Shown here: one piece after another, positions 10,705 through 22,775 of the stretch
Layout of the letters: every line of letters begins with the position of its first letter
Numbering within the stretch: the stretch's first letter is position 1
DNA from: Entoloma clypeatum
Lineage: Eukaryota; Basidiomycota; Agaricomycetes; Agaricales; Entolomataceae
NCBI GenBank assembly: GCA_963565915.1
Contig: OY751488.1
Coordinates: 1,922,001-1,986,000, forward strand
Reading direction: 5' to 3'
Length of the DNA stretch: 64,000 bases
Notes under the pieces: generated by a model
Seen by the model: only the letters and a program-made list of their open reading frames with translations
Databases searched by the model: none
What the model was told of the DNA's origin: nothing
Position numbers and translations under genes: made by a program

Positions 10705-13700
10705 ATGAGGAAGAAAAGGTTGCGTCGTTTACACCGTGACCGTGCCCAGCCGAGCTAACGAGCTTTCATATTCTCAGGGCTGCTGGCTCTCCTGTTCCCT
10801 GGCGCAAGTGGAACCTTGACAAGGCTTTCTTCAATGAGCTTTCTCGTTACAGCACCGACCACACTGAGACGAGCCTCTCAAGCGTACTCCACAAAGTCAC
10901 CACCGGATTGGAAGCAAAGAAGGACTTGCCCCTGCTTATCCCAAATTACCCATTTCCTGCGCGCGATTTCATCCAAGCTTTAGCTCACCTCGTCAAACTC
11001 GGGATGGTACGCATATTGGCATTATCACCAGTTCTGATATAGGTTTTCTCAGAGTCTTTTCAGGCAATATCCAGAGCAAAAACGAGTGTTCAGTTGTTTG
11101 CCAGCCAGGTCGTGAACTGGGTGTTGGACATCAAATCAGCCTTTGAGGCCAGTGATACCAATCGTTTCACCTGGAATACGTGGAGGAATTTGGCGAAGAT
11201 GCGGTGAGTATCGGTCATCGATTTCGAGGGGTTTTGTTTGAAGTGATCGACGTTGGATTGTTAGGGATCTCGTGGATGAAATTTGTACATGGGCAGTTTC
11301 CAGACTGGTATGTTTTTGTTTACCTTGAGTACGTCTTGTCCTCATTAAATCAGAACGATAAACGTTGGGCTCGAATCGGCAATGGCATGAAGATAGGCAG
11401 CGAAATTTCGGAATTCAACTCTCGGATTGCCGATGCTAAAGAGCTTTTCAAGGTATTTTCTCATGATTTCCTTCCCAGTCTTATACGACATGTCGAACTA
11501 TTCAATCTAGGATCTCTCAATCATAGATCTGTCCAGCGGTATTGGTGGAATATATAACGGAATCAAACTCCTCCTAAAGCGCCAAGATACTATCTCGCGC
11601 GAGATTAAGAAAGTAAAGGAATCACAGCTGGGACAGCTTGTAAGTACCCCTAAACTCATTTATTGACACTTCTGACCGTGTTACTAGACGTCTATTGTCG
11701 ATGAGATGGAAGCCCAGAAGCAAGCCGAGCAGCGAAGACATTTCTTTGCTCAAACGCTTTTGCCACGCACCGTCATGAATCCCACCTATGATCAACAGGG
11801 AAAGAACCCCTGCGACGTCGATACTCGCATTGAGGTCTTGGCAGAAATCATGCAATGGATCCACGATATTTCCCCTCAGTCCCCGAACTTCCTTTGGCTC
11901 ACAGGAGATCCCGGTTGTGGCAAGTCGGCCATCACAGCTTCTATCGCCAGAAATTGTAAGGACGATGGTAACCTCTGGGCCCAATTCTTCATCAACCGCA
12001 ACAACGTTGAAACCACCGACCCGAACACCTACTTCCCATCCATCGCTTGCCAACTTCTGGATCACTCGCTTGACGTCGAGCGTGCCATTTATGCCACTTT
12101 GAAGAGGAAGCCGTCGCTCATGGACAGCATATCCCCTGACCAGGCAGTGAAACTGTTTCTCGATGCGATTGGCGTCGCTTCCCAGTTGAACCCTCGCAGA
12201 CCTGTGGTTATCGTCATAGACGCCTTGGATGAGACGGATAGATCACGACTAAAGGAGACTGCCATCATATTTTCGCACTTGTTCAGAGGCCTCTCCGCTT
12301 ACCCAAATGCGAAAGTCTTCCTCTCAAGCCGGACTGAGGATGACGTTCGAAACCCTTTTGCTCGTCACATGAAAGATAAGCATGTGAAGCATATCCACCT
12401 CGACACTGCCGCTCAGTCTTCCATCGACGATGTTACTACTTTTCTGAGACGAAAAGTGGTGGAGATTGTGGAAGAAAACGACCTCAATTGGACGGTATGG
12501 CCTGGAGAGAAGCGAATGGCTACTCTGGCTACTCGTGCAGCTGGTCTGTTTATATGGGCTGTCACTGTTACAAAGTTTCTTCAGGAGCAGATCGACACTT
12601 TAGGAGCGGAATGCCTCGATGACGTCCTTGACATAATCAATGCTGAAGACCTGAGCGACCTCAATACTCTTTACAACATCATCCTCCGGCAAACGTATAA
12701 ACACGAGGCGGATAATAAATGGGAATGCGAGAAATTTCGTCGCATCATCGGCGCAATTGTGATGCTGCGCGAGCCTTTGAACTTGCGGGATCTTCGCCAG
12801 CTTCTGGAGATTCGACAGACGGCCTCGAACACTCATGTCGATATCGGTAACTTTGTTCGGCGTCTGCGAACCGTCCTGGTGGCTGGAACCAGCACTATAA
12901 ACGACGAGACAGTTCCTAGACTGCACAAGTCCTTTTACGAGTTCATCACCAGCCAGCAAGTTCCTACCCACTTTCGGATAGATCCAAAGACTTCCGATGC
13001 GGAATTAGCATCAAGATGCCTGCGCCAATTGTCTCTCGTGCAGCATAACATAGCAACTTTACAGTCCTCCAGCGAGGGAATCCGCGATGCTTTACCTGGC
13101 CACCTCCGATACGCAATTCGCTTTTGGTCGTCCCATCTGCATCAAGCGAAAGGCACCTCATCGGGAATGATTCTTCGGAAAACGCGACCCAGGGCCCTTG
13201 GCTTGAATCAGCTTCTTCGTGTTTATGCACAACCGAGTGGCAGTGGGTCCTCTGAACCCCTGAACATAGCTTTATCATCCGATCGATCACAAATCACGAT
13301 CACGACCTCGGATGATTGGCGCGTCTGGGATGCATGTAGTGGTGAACAAAGGAGTCGTGTGTTTCACGGGCACACGAATGTTGTCACATCTGTCGCTTTC
13401 TCGCCTGACGGGGAGCGCCTAATATCGGGTTCTCTTGACAAGACACTTATTATGTGGGACACAGCAACTGTCCAGCCTATAGGGCCACCACTCGAAGGTC
13501 ATAGTGCAGCCGTGTATTCCGTTGCATTCTCGCCGACAGGGAACTGTATCGCGTCTGGGTCCGAAGATCACTCTGTCCGCGTCTGGAGTGTACCGGAAAT
13601 GTGCCTGATTGCCACATTGACGGGTCACATGGGACCTGTGCAATCTGTAGCCTTTTCCAGCGAAGGGGACGAGATTCTTTCAGGATCGGAAGACCATACT

Positions 13701-14900
13701 CTTCGCCGGTGGTCATGCCAGCATCCAGATCTCGGCTGTCCAATCGGCTCTCCATTGCGTGGTCACACCGCCTCTGTCGCATCGGTCGCTTACGCGCCGG
13801 ATGGAAAAATGATCATATCTGGCGCCTTTGATGGCACAATCCGCCTTTGGACTAACCATGGTCGACCTATGGGGTCAACGATGTCTTACAGGTCAAGTGT
13901 GTGCTCGATGGCGATTTCACCGAGCAGCCAGCATGTGCTTGCGAGTTATAATGACGGCTCTATCCGACTGTGGCAGATTAGCCCACATGACATGCGACGC
14001 GTTTTTCGCTGCACTCCTCCGAGTGATGCGAATGTGCGTTCTGTTGCATTCTCCCCGGACGGAGAGGCCATCTTGCTTGGTTCTGACGATATGACAGTGC
14101 ACCTTTCGGACGTTCCAACCCGTCGCCAGAAGATCATGCCGCCGTTTGTTGGTCACACAGACTCAGTGTTATCAGTCGCTTTCTCGTCGGATGGAGCGCA
14201 GATCGCCTCAGGGTCCATGGACAACACTGTCCGCATTTGGGATGTTCCAGGTGCTAAGAGTCGTAGGCTACCTGATGAAAAACGTGAAACGAAATTTGCA
14301 GTGTTCTCACCTGATGGCAAAGCCGTGGTGTCAGCATTAGCAGATCAAACCATATTATTGTGGGACTTGCAAGCGTCGCCTCCCATTCCACACCAATTAC
14401 AGGGCCAAATCTCCGGTGACCTGAATTGTGTGGCTTTCGCTTCCGACGGGTCTCGTATCGCCGCAGCTTCTTATGACGGCCGTCAGGCTTTCCTTTACCT
14501 CTGGGTTGCGTCGACGCGCCGGCTGATCACATCTCTGAACAGTCTTCCTTGCGTCAATTCCTTGTTCTTTGCGCCTGATAAAGATGCCTTCTGTGTGACT
14601 TTCGAGACGTCCTTCAAGAACTCGTGCTCGGCCACATGGAATCGGTTGACTCGGGATGGGGAGGTTGTATTCGACGATATACCTGCCAAGGAGTCCAGCG
14701 CGGATGAATATACAGTGACCGCTACTGCTCTCGATGATATGTGTTTTTTTCGTCCGAAGAAACCAGGCGGCTCCAACGGTGGCTTGTGGGTCTTCTTTAA
14801 GGACTGCGTCATTAAGGCTCGAGACGACGGTTCGGCTGTAACCATAATTCCGCATCCAAGGGAACGACTACACCCTGCCGTCCGCGCCTTCCTACGTTGA
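10705..14900 (+). CDS. NLR-like protein: novel N-terminal helical domain, NACHT, WD40 repeats (copy 1)
   Basis: A STAND-class sensor/effector of about 1,290 residues. A tiny first exon (ATG AGG AAG AAA AG) splices to RAAGSPVPWRKWNLDKAFF. Five further introns, the last about 11641-11689, lead into the long final exon. Residues 1-about 240 form an uncharacterised, mostly helical region (DFIQALAHLVKLG, SQVVNWVLDIKSAFEA, EFNSRIADAKELF). NACHT: Walker A FLWLTGDPGCGKSAITASI, Walker B PVVIVIDALDETDR, sensor KVFLSSRTEDD, winged-helix PRLHKSFYEFITS. The C-terminal half carries about nine WD40 repeats (GHTNVVTSVAFSPDG, GSEDHTLRRWS, GSMDNTVRIWD). The repeats differ from one another and match copy 2 one-to-one, unlike the near-identical repeats of HET-E-type incompatibility proteins. 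Its partner is at 22776-27000. Confidence 0.88.
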
Positions 14901-16200
14901 TTGTTTGCATTAGAGGTGGTCAAGATGTTCCCCTTCAGTCTGTTCCGCCTATTATCAATCCTTCGGACGGTCTAGTATCATATCAGTGTAATACACATTA
15001 AACATAGGCGCTTGTTTATATTACTGTAATTGTGTTTCCTCTGTATTACTTTATTATAATTGCTGTTCAGATGCAGTACTTATTCCCTGTTGTAAGTACC
15101 CTCAGTCATGTAGACGATGTTAGGATCACCCATGGCAGGAAGGGGATGTGCAATCAGAATCTTATCTAGTAAACTCCGGCCATCACGGCGGGTTTTGATA
15201 TACAAACTTGCGCCTTTGAAACTTCAAGAAGCTTGAAGCATGTGCATGAAGCCTGACAGAAGCGATATTTCTCTTTTTTGATTAGAACAGAACCAGCACT
15301 CTAGCTTACTTCGTCCAAGGAAACCCCCAAGGCCAGCACTCCAGTCACTTCTTACGTTCCAAGTTGATTATAAAGTTGTCGCGGCACGTGCGCTAATCAA
15401 TTTCTGTCTCCTGCTTCCATGGTCGAAATCCCACTTCCGAGTGGCTCCTATCTAAACTCTGTCTGTCACTTATGCCAGTGTGAAAGTGGAATGGCGCCGA
15501 GTATACTTATCTGCACTCGTTTTTCTGGCAAGTCTGCTGCTGGCTTCGTGTGAAAAGAAGTATGTACATGCGTCAAGGGTTGGATCGGCACTCCGAGTCT
15601 GTTCCCCATCCTACGCGCATAGACTGTGCTCACTTCTCCGGCTTCTGGCTTGCTGCGGCGACATTATGAAACATGATTAACGTCAGCTGCGCACTTCGTC
15701 ACGTACACGGTGACCGCTCCCTGGAAAAACGAACCTGCCAGCAATGGTAAGAAGTCGTCGAAGCATGAAAATATGTGTATCTTGGAAGTTTCCCCATTCT
15801 TGGCATCTTCAACTCATGCTGCCTCGTTTCGCACGACTTCGGGCCCATGCTGGCCGCGGTGCTCGTCTGTCTACTCACAGAACGGCAGCCCTCTCTGTTC
15901 TTACTTCGCACTGTGTCGAATCGCTGCCATGCAATACCGCCCCCAAGGGTCAAGACATAGGGTCCCTCAAGATGCGTGCCACCTATAGCCAGGCCTAAGT
16001 GAAGAACCATGGAGGGCGTCTACTAGTTTGTATCTTCTTCCGTTTCGGAACCATCGATCATGAACACAAACCTGAACGTTCGGTCTCCGAGTCCTTTGCT
16101 GATCCCGATGAAAGTCTAGGTATTTAACTGATCATGGCAAGCTTGTCATGTCTTCATTCGCCATCTGGAGCGGGCTTGATCTCCACAAGATAACCTGACA
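14901..16200. other. Intergenic region between NLR copy 1 and the synthetase gene
   Basis: About 1.3 kb with only short unsupported frames. AT-rich sequence just after 14900 (attactttattataattgc near 15047-15064) fits an mRNA 3' end. A TATA-like gtatttaac lies at about 16119-16127, some 75 bp upstream of the synthetase start. No gene, repeat or RNA is recognised. Confidence 0.4.
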
Positions 16201-19200
16201 ATGTCGATCCCCCTTTCTTTCCTTCGTGCACGCCCCGTCGTGAACACGACCAGCGTATCTCTCGGGGAGGACATTGCTCAACGTATCGTGGATTCCAGCC
16301 AGGTCATGACGCTTCTCGACTGCCTTTGCACTAGGCCGACACCTGCGATCTACTCACCCGACGCGCTTCGGCCTCCACTATCGCACCATGTTCTTCGTGA
16401 CTTCGTATCGCGGTTCGCGTTGCCATGTTCTGGTGGCAGCCGGCTGGGTCCAAATGACCGGGTTATGCTTGTGCTGGAAGCAGGTCCGGAAGCCGCTCTC
16501 GCTCTTTTAGCAATCGCAAACTACCATACTTGCGCACCAGTGAACGCCAACTGCACGGCGTCCGAGCTGAGCAATGATGCGCAGAGGCTCGGAGCAAAAG
16601 CCATCGTTACCACACACGCTGTCGATGAACGACTCAATCTTTCCGCACTACGGGACGATCTTGGGTGTCAAATAATCTATGTTGAACCCCGAACTTCTGG
16701 TTCTGCGGGACTGTTTGACATGAAACTTACGGGCGGTAACAATATTGCGTCATCACCTTCCAAACCTCACAGGCTCGCGGACACTTCTCTTGTTTTGCAT
16801 ACTTCCGGCACCAGTGGCAAGAAAAAGGTAGTACGGTACTCTTTGCGATCTTTACTCGTCGGGACTTGGTCTGTCGTGGAATCATGGGGACTTGAACCAA
16901 TTGATGTTAATCGTCAGTGAAGGTNNNNNNNNNNNNNNNNNNNNNNNNNNNNNNNNNNNNNNNNNNNNNNNNNNNNNNNNNNNNNNNNNNNNNNNNNNNN
17001 NNNNNNNNNNNNNNNNNNNNNNNNNNNNNNNNNNNNNNNNNNNNNNNNNNNNNNNNNNNNNNNNNNNNNNNNNNNNNNNNNNNNNNNNNNNNNNNNNNNN
17101 NNNNNNNNNNNNNNNNNNNNNNNNAGTGAAGGTTTCTCCTTTGCGCGTCTCATTATTCTCAGGAAGCCTTACAGTAAACATGATGCCTCTGCATCATATC
17201 GGCGGGATTGTGCGGAATTTATTAGCCCCCATTTTATCCGGCGGTAGCGCCATCATGTGTTCAGAATGTGATCCGATCGCCTTTTGGAACATCGCTGCAA
17301 ATATGCGTGCGACGTGGTAAGGAACTCCAACGGTCTTGGGGGTTACTTTTTGATTTTGATGTAGGTACTATGCTGCACCTACAATTCATCAGGCCGTCAT
17401 CGCGGCGAAGCCACGGACTGAAGACTTACATGGAGGTATCCACATCAGGATGGTTTGCAATGCTGCTGGTGCCCTTCTACCTTCCCTTGCCACCGAACTG
17501 AAGAACACCTTCAATGGTGCTATCGTCCTGCCATCGTACGGAATGACGGAGTAAGTCGCTCGGACCACTTGAATCCAAGTGTTGATCTGTTCAATAGATG
17601 TATGCCCATTGCTTGTCCGCCATTGGACTACAAGCTCGACCGGCCAGGTTCATCTGGTATAGCCTATGGACCTCATCTCTCAATTCGCAACCTTGTAGAT
17701 CTAGAGCAAGAGATGCCGCACGATAAGGCTGGCGCAATTTGCGTACGAGGCGCTCCTACATTTGAGGGATATGAAGTTTCGCCCGACATGAACATACCCC
17801 TGGATAAATCCGCGTTTACGAGCAAAGGATGGTTTGACTCCGGCGATGTGGGTTTCATCGATGCAGACGGGTAATCCTTTTGGACATGAATTCACGTATA
17901 CGACGAGCTTACCCTTGACTTTGATAGTTATTTATTCATAACTGGGCGTTCGAAGGAAATCATCAATAAGGGTGGAGAAGTTATCTCTCCATTTGAAATT
18001 GAGGAGGCCATTGTCGTCGCGGCTAAGGACTATGTCCAAGTACTATTACTTTGTTTTTTTAATCCCGCCGTTTTCGCTCAAATCTACCCAGAGTGTCTTG
18101 GCGTTTTCTATAGACCATGACGTGCTGCAAGAGACCATCGGTGTCGTTCTTGTTCCGACTCTGAATCGACCCCGACTCAGTCTTCCGCAATTGCAAAAGT
18201 TACTTAGGTAAGCTGCAATATAATCTTGACTGCGTCTCTTGATTTATGTTGTTAGGAATCACCTTCATCCTTCAAAATGGCCTTTTGCGATCGTGTACAT
18301 GGACAATTTACCAAAGAACAGGTAAATGCAACGTTCAGTCAATTTCTCATATTACTGAGTGCATTGCAGTGCCGGAAAGCCTTTACGCATCAAGCTGGCA
18401 TCGCGGTTCGGCATCGGCTCCCTCTCAGATAAAGTGCCCATCTTGCACAGACATTTTGAAGCAGAGGCACCAAATGCTAGTGCATCCTTAGCGGAACCAA
18501 TTCCATGTCGCCTAGTCACCGTCGATAAAGAAGAGGTCGAACGGGTTTTGAGTTTCATATCTGGCATCAAGGAGTTTGTTTTACGGTTGAACCCTAGCGG
18601 TATTCCTGAAGCTCTGGTGTTTGTGGACGAGGAATCGGTTTCCAATTCTGATCACATTGAGCAGGCTATCGCCCCACATCTCCCGGGATACTGCCTACCA
18701 GAGCTGCACCGTTTGCCAAGGCCTTTTTCTGGGCGCACAGAGGAGTTCGATTTTGATTCTTTGAAAAAGGAGATTGCGGCTCAGCATTCTTCGGCGTTGT
18801 CGGAGCAAAAACAGCTCGTGTTCGAAATCGTCGCCGATCTTCTACATGTAGACTCAGCCAACATCTCCGGCGACTCTGATTTCTTTATACTGGGCGGAAA
18901 CTCTCTGCTTCTGGGTCAGCTCTCATATAACATACGCAAGCAAACCGGCGTTAATATCGCGATCCCTGCACTTTTTCGGAATTGCACAATCCAAGGAATT
19001 GCTTCATTGATTGACGAGGCGATGGCGCGAACTCCCTCGACTGTGCATTCGTTGTCCTTGAAGAGCCCATCTCCTCTGCCGTCCGAGGCAACCCTCCAAG
19101 ATCTTGGCGGGTTCCAATCTGTGACCATGCGCAATCAAACAAATCTGCTGTGCATGATAATCCAGGCAATACCATTCTTATTCTTCTATCCTATGACGGC

Positions 19201-21876
19201 GGCCTTTGGTTGTGCGTCTCCTTCTATGTCAAATGGGGGACAGCCGCTCATCAGACTAACACAGGGACGTTGATGCTGTTTGTCTTGTCGTATCTTGCAC
19301 CCCTCGTTGATCACAATCGGTTGGTTCGTGTGGCTGGTCTGGCTTTGGCAGTTCTAGCAGCGAGAGTTGGCAGAGAGACTGTCTGTCCTCTGGCTGCGAT
19401 ATTGTTCAAATGGATTGTCATTGGTCGATACAAGGTTGGGACATATCAGATGTGCGATCGTAACTTTTGCCGCATCGTCTTTCAGTATTAATTCCTGTGC
19501 TTCCTCAGGTGGTCAACATATCACCTGCGATGGTGGATCGTTGACAAGAGCCTTAGGTATTAGTTCATCAGCCTACTCATCGCACAACTAAGCATATCCC
19601 AGGTTTGCAGGGAAGGGCATCTTTCAACTGCACCCCTCACTCCAACTTCTATACTACAAAATGCTCGGTGCTCATATCGGAAACAATGTTCTGATCAGTG
19701 ACAGAGCTGAACTGGGAGAGGTCGATTTGCTTACCCTTGGCGATGGTTGTCGGATAGACCATTCAACTATTCGCGGTTTCTGCGTGGAGAGAGACGGACT
19801 CTTCCGTCTTGATAGGGTGACAATTGGACGTGAAGCTGTCATCAATACTTATACTAACATCGCACCCGGTGCCATAATTCCCGACGCAGCCATCTATGGA
19901 CCTCACGCGTCTTCGCACGATGATCCATCTCCTCCAAGCTTCGCCGCGTTCAGTCAACTATCCATTCGTCGACCCCACAGGCTGCTCCAAGTTTTCGTAG
20001 CTTGGCCTGTCATTTCTTTCGTTTATGTTGTTGCTCGTGCGTTACCATTTATTTGCGAGCGTTGTGAGATCTGACATAACTCAAGGTTTACCATGGGCCG
20101 CTGTTATATTCTTGATGTTCAGCGAGGCCTTCCTAACGATCCCGGAAAAAATGGACGAACTAGAAGCGGTCATCTGGTGGTTTTCAACGCCCAAGCGCGT
20201 CGCTTATCACGTCTTGGCAAAAATCGTCTGGGCCACGGTCACTCCTTTGTTCCATATCTTTCTGGCGATTCTGGTTAAAAGGGTACTCGGACTTAACACA
20301 GAGTGTCGATCAGAAGACACTACCCAGTTGCAACTGCTGCGACGTCACATCAATTCCATCCTTCTGTCTCAACCGGTGCAGAAACAAGCTTTCATGCTTC
20401 TGGGAAGTCATTATGAGGCAGTATCTGTACGTAGACATCTTATTCGCTTTACTCGAGTTTAACCTGCTCGCTTACCAGATGATTTTCCGAGCGATGGGAG
20501 CCAAAGTCGGCAAAAGGATATACTGGCCGGGTTCAGGTATCTATTGCCTCGACCCGGAAATGCTGGAGATCGGCGACGATGTGGTATTTGGATCCCGCTC
20601 TGAGTTTTTCACCACAGACGACATCGGGACAGCAAAGATCGTGATCGGTGACGGAGGTAGGTTGAGGAAGCTTTGCTTGATGCAGTGCCTGATGGCCATC
20701 TCTTTCTGTAGCCATGGTTGCTGACCGCGTAGTGGCGCTTCCGGGTACACGAATTGGACGACGAACAGTCATGGGATCTGGAGCCCTTTGCAAACGCGAT
20801 GCGACGTATGGCGATGGAGAAACATGGATTGGTAATGGTACGACCTTGCAATAAGTATGGCATTATTCGAGATGCTAACGTCTACCCAAAAAGAACATGG
20901 AGAAGCCATTTGTTTGAGCAAGAAGCCAATGGTGAAATGCGATGCCAGCGATTCGACAACGACTCCTTTTGGCAAAGCGTTCTATCTTGGAAAAGCCGAT
21001 TATTTCGTCTTCCCATACTGTATTATTTTGATCATCGCTTTCACGAGCACCGCGCTTTCGGCGGCGTTTTGGTCAATCAATGCTATCTCTGCAGCGCAAC
21101 TGCTCCGTCAATTCTACATTTATGCTCCGTATCTTCATCTTTTTAGGTCATGGTGGTACCGTCCAGCACTTCTCTATGGACTGATCGCCTCTTTCTTCTT
21201 CGTCATCTCCGTCTTGCAAGCTATAACTTCCATCGTGTGGATCATCGCGAGCAAGTGGGCGATTATTGGTCAACGACGAGAAGGCCGTTTCGAATGGGAC
21301 AAGAGTGATTACTGTCAACGCTGGCAGTTACATCTTACTTTATCACAGTTTGTCAACGGGGTTGGGGGATCGCAAGGTCTCCTTTCAACTCTGACGGGTT
21401 CCACATATTTCGTTTGGTACCTTCGTGCCATGGGCGCGAAGATTGGGAAGAATTGTGGCATATTTGCTGGAGGAAAGGTTGGTTTGATGACAGAGCCTGA
21501 TCTGGTCGAGGTATGTGTGCGCGTACATTCAAATCATACGCGTGGAAATATTGACGCCATGAAACAGCTCGGCGACAATGTCAACATCGATAATTGTTCT
21601 ATGGTAGCACATATCAACTCCCGGGGAAACTTCGCCCTCAACCGTCTCAAGATGGGCAGCGGGTATGGTATTCGATTGGCAGAATATCCCAGCAGAGTTG
21701 TCTCATTTTCTATTTTCAGGTGTGCTATGCGGGCGGGATCCAGGCTTCTGTCCGGTGCATCGATGGAAGATAGCAGTATGCTTTACGAACACTCGTTGCT
21801 CACATCCGGAGAGGTGGCAGACGCAGGTGTCAGTTACAGTGGATGGCCAGCCAAAGAGGTGGCTAGTGTCGGCTAG
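16201..21876 (+). CDS. Membrane NRPS-like synthetase: adenylation, carrier, and TM segments alternating with three beta-helix domains (epsilon-poly-lysine-synthetase-like)
   Basis: Predicted to activate an amino or other acid as its adenylate, load it on a carrier Ser and polymerise or transfer it at a membrane. Adenylation motifs: TSGTSGKKKVV (A3), MMPLHHIGG (A4), YGMTE (A5), GWFDSGDVGF (A7), INKGGEVISPFEIEE (A8), NSAGKPLRIKL (A10). A second, lysine-less copy of the small A-subdomain follows (about 18536-18790). Then the carrier domain, DSDFFILGGNSLLLGQL (Ser of GGNS). The C-terminal half alternates hydrophobic segments with three hexapeptide left-handed beta-helix domains beginning GAHIGNNV, GAKVGKRI and GAKIGKNC. 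This order matches bacterial Pls (A-T, then six TMs and three tandem domains; NRPS terminal domain TIGR02353). About 14 short introns all join in frame; one (about 19212-19268) removes an apparent frameshift. Product unknown, roughly 1,550 residues. Intact apart from an assembly gap that looks spurious. Confidence 0.85.
16925..17124. other. Assembly gap of exactly 200 N
   Basis: The 9 bases agtgaaggt occur both immediately before (16916-16924) and after (17125-17133) the Ns. Merging the two sides on that overlap gives a 42-nt intron with donor gtcagt at 16913 and acceptor ctcag ending at 17162. It joins PIDVN to SLTVNMMPLHHIGG in frame, with normal A3-A4 spacing. The gap therefore probably holds no missing sequence. 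Confidence 0.75.
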
Positions 21877-22775
21877 TGTGTAAGTCCAAAGCACGATGTC
21901 GCTCAGGCTGTAGAGTGTTGACCATCCCATCATAGGTGCCAGTGCCATGAGGAGATTTTTGTGTTAGTCGTGTTGCAAGTCTGCAACTGTCTTGAGCGGC
22001 GGTATCCAGACTTGGAAGATGGCGGCATGCTACCCGGACACTCGGTAGCTCCCGTCCAGGGAGGCCGCAGACGGTGGTGCAATTTACAGCGGATGGCCAG
22101 CCAAAGAGATGTACAAGGCTTGGTATAAGTACTACTGAGTGATGTTGTAAGGGAAGGAAGGACTCGGATGTTAGTCTAAGGTGTTCACCTGAAAAGTCCA
22201 GACCATGTACAAGTGTCGTGAAAACGGTGTCTCAGTGGTAGACTTGCACGAGTAATGATTGTTTTTGCATACCTGCCATGTAGCCCCTCCGAAACAGTAA
22301 GTGCGCGAATCTGTTGCTTCCTCTTTATCAGAACGCTCTACAAGGTTGAGTTTGTGTGGGACCCGGACTTGGGCGTCGATTCAACCGTAGTCGTGGCCTG
22401 CGACGAAGGATTTTGGCATCCCTTCACCACACGTATGGTCATCAGGTCCTTGAAGCAAGACATTCAGGCTTCTTATAACCACTGACTTCCGAAGAAACCG
22501 TCTGTACTACACCAATCGTAATCGATGGTCCGCATGAAAGATTCAAGTTACACCTCTCGGCTTCACTGCCTTGGCTTTGGCCATGCGGCAGCTTACAAAA
22601 GCAGACTGCCATTCAGTTGTGAGCACTGTCAACTGATGACAGGCACACGCCGGGCACTGCCAGGACACAGCGGTGTGATGAACGTCCGATGCTAGCCTTA
22701 CAGTGAGTTTCCATGCTTCCCCGGAGGCTCTTGTCGCGGACGCAAACTAGACTACCAACAGCTTGGTGAAGTAGC
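21877..22775. other. Intergenic region between the synthetase gene and NLR copy 2
   Basis: Contains the degenerate second copy of the synthetase tail (22010-22138, listed separately). The rest shows only short frames without recognisable motifs and serves as the upstream region of NLR copy 2. No RNA gene is seen. Confidence 0.4.
22010..22138 (+). pseudogene. Degenerate duplicate of the synthetase 3' end
   Basis: Aligns by eye with 21762-21876, the end of the synthetase gene. Shared landmarks are tggaagat, gcatgct, acactcg, a gcagacg segment and the identical 19-mer ggatggccagccaaagaga/g core encoding YSGWPAKE. The copy continues MYKAWYKYY before a stop at 22136-22138, so its tail is longer than that of the active gene. 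Small indels break the frame. It looks like a local duplication of the last exon, or the original last exon superseded by a copy. Confidence 0.65.

Noticed and set aside
13300..14400. WD40 array as a HET-E-like hypervariable repeat undergoing concerted evolution
   Set aside because: The repeats differ clearly from one another and align one-to-one between the two NLR copies, so there is no sign of recent repeat homogenisation.
19150..19275. Apparent frameshift in the synthetase between MTAAF and the frame containing LWLCVSFYVKWG
   Set aside because: A GT-AG intron (about 19212-19268) joins MTAAFG directly to TLMLFVLSYLAPL in frame; the intervening frame is intronic.
20025..20100. Second apparent frameshift in the synthetase near FVYVVARALPF
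   Set aside because: A 49-nt intron with donor gtgcgt joins FVYVVAR to LPWAAVIFLMF in frame.
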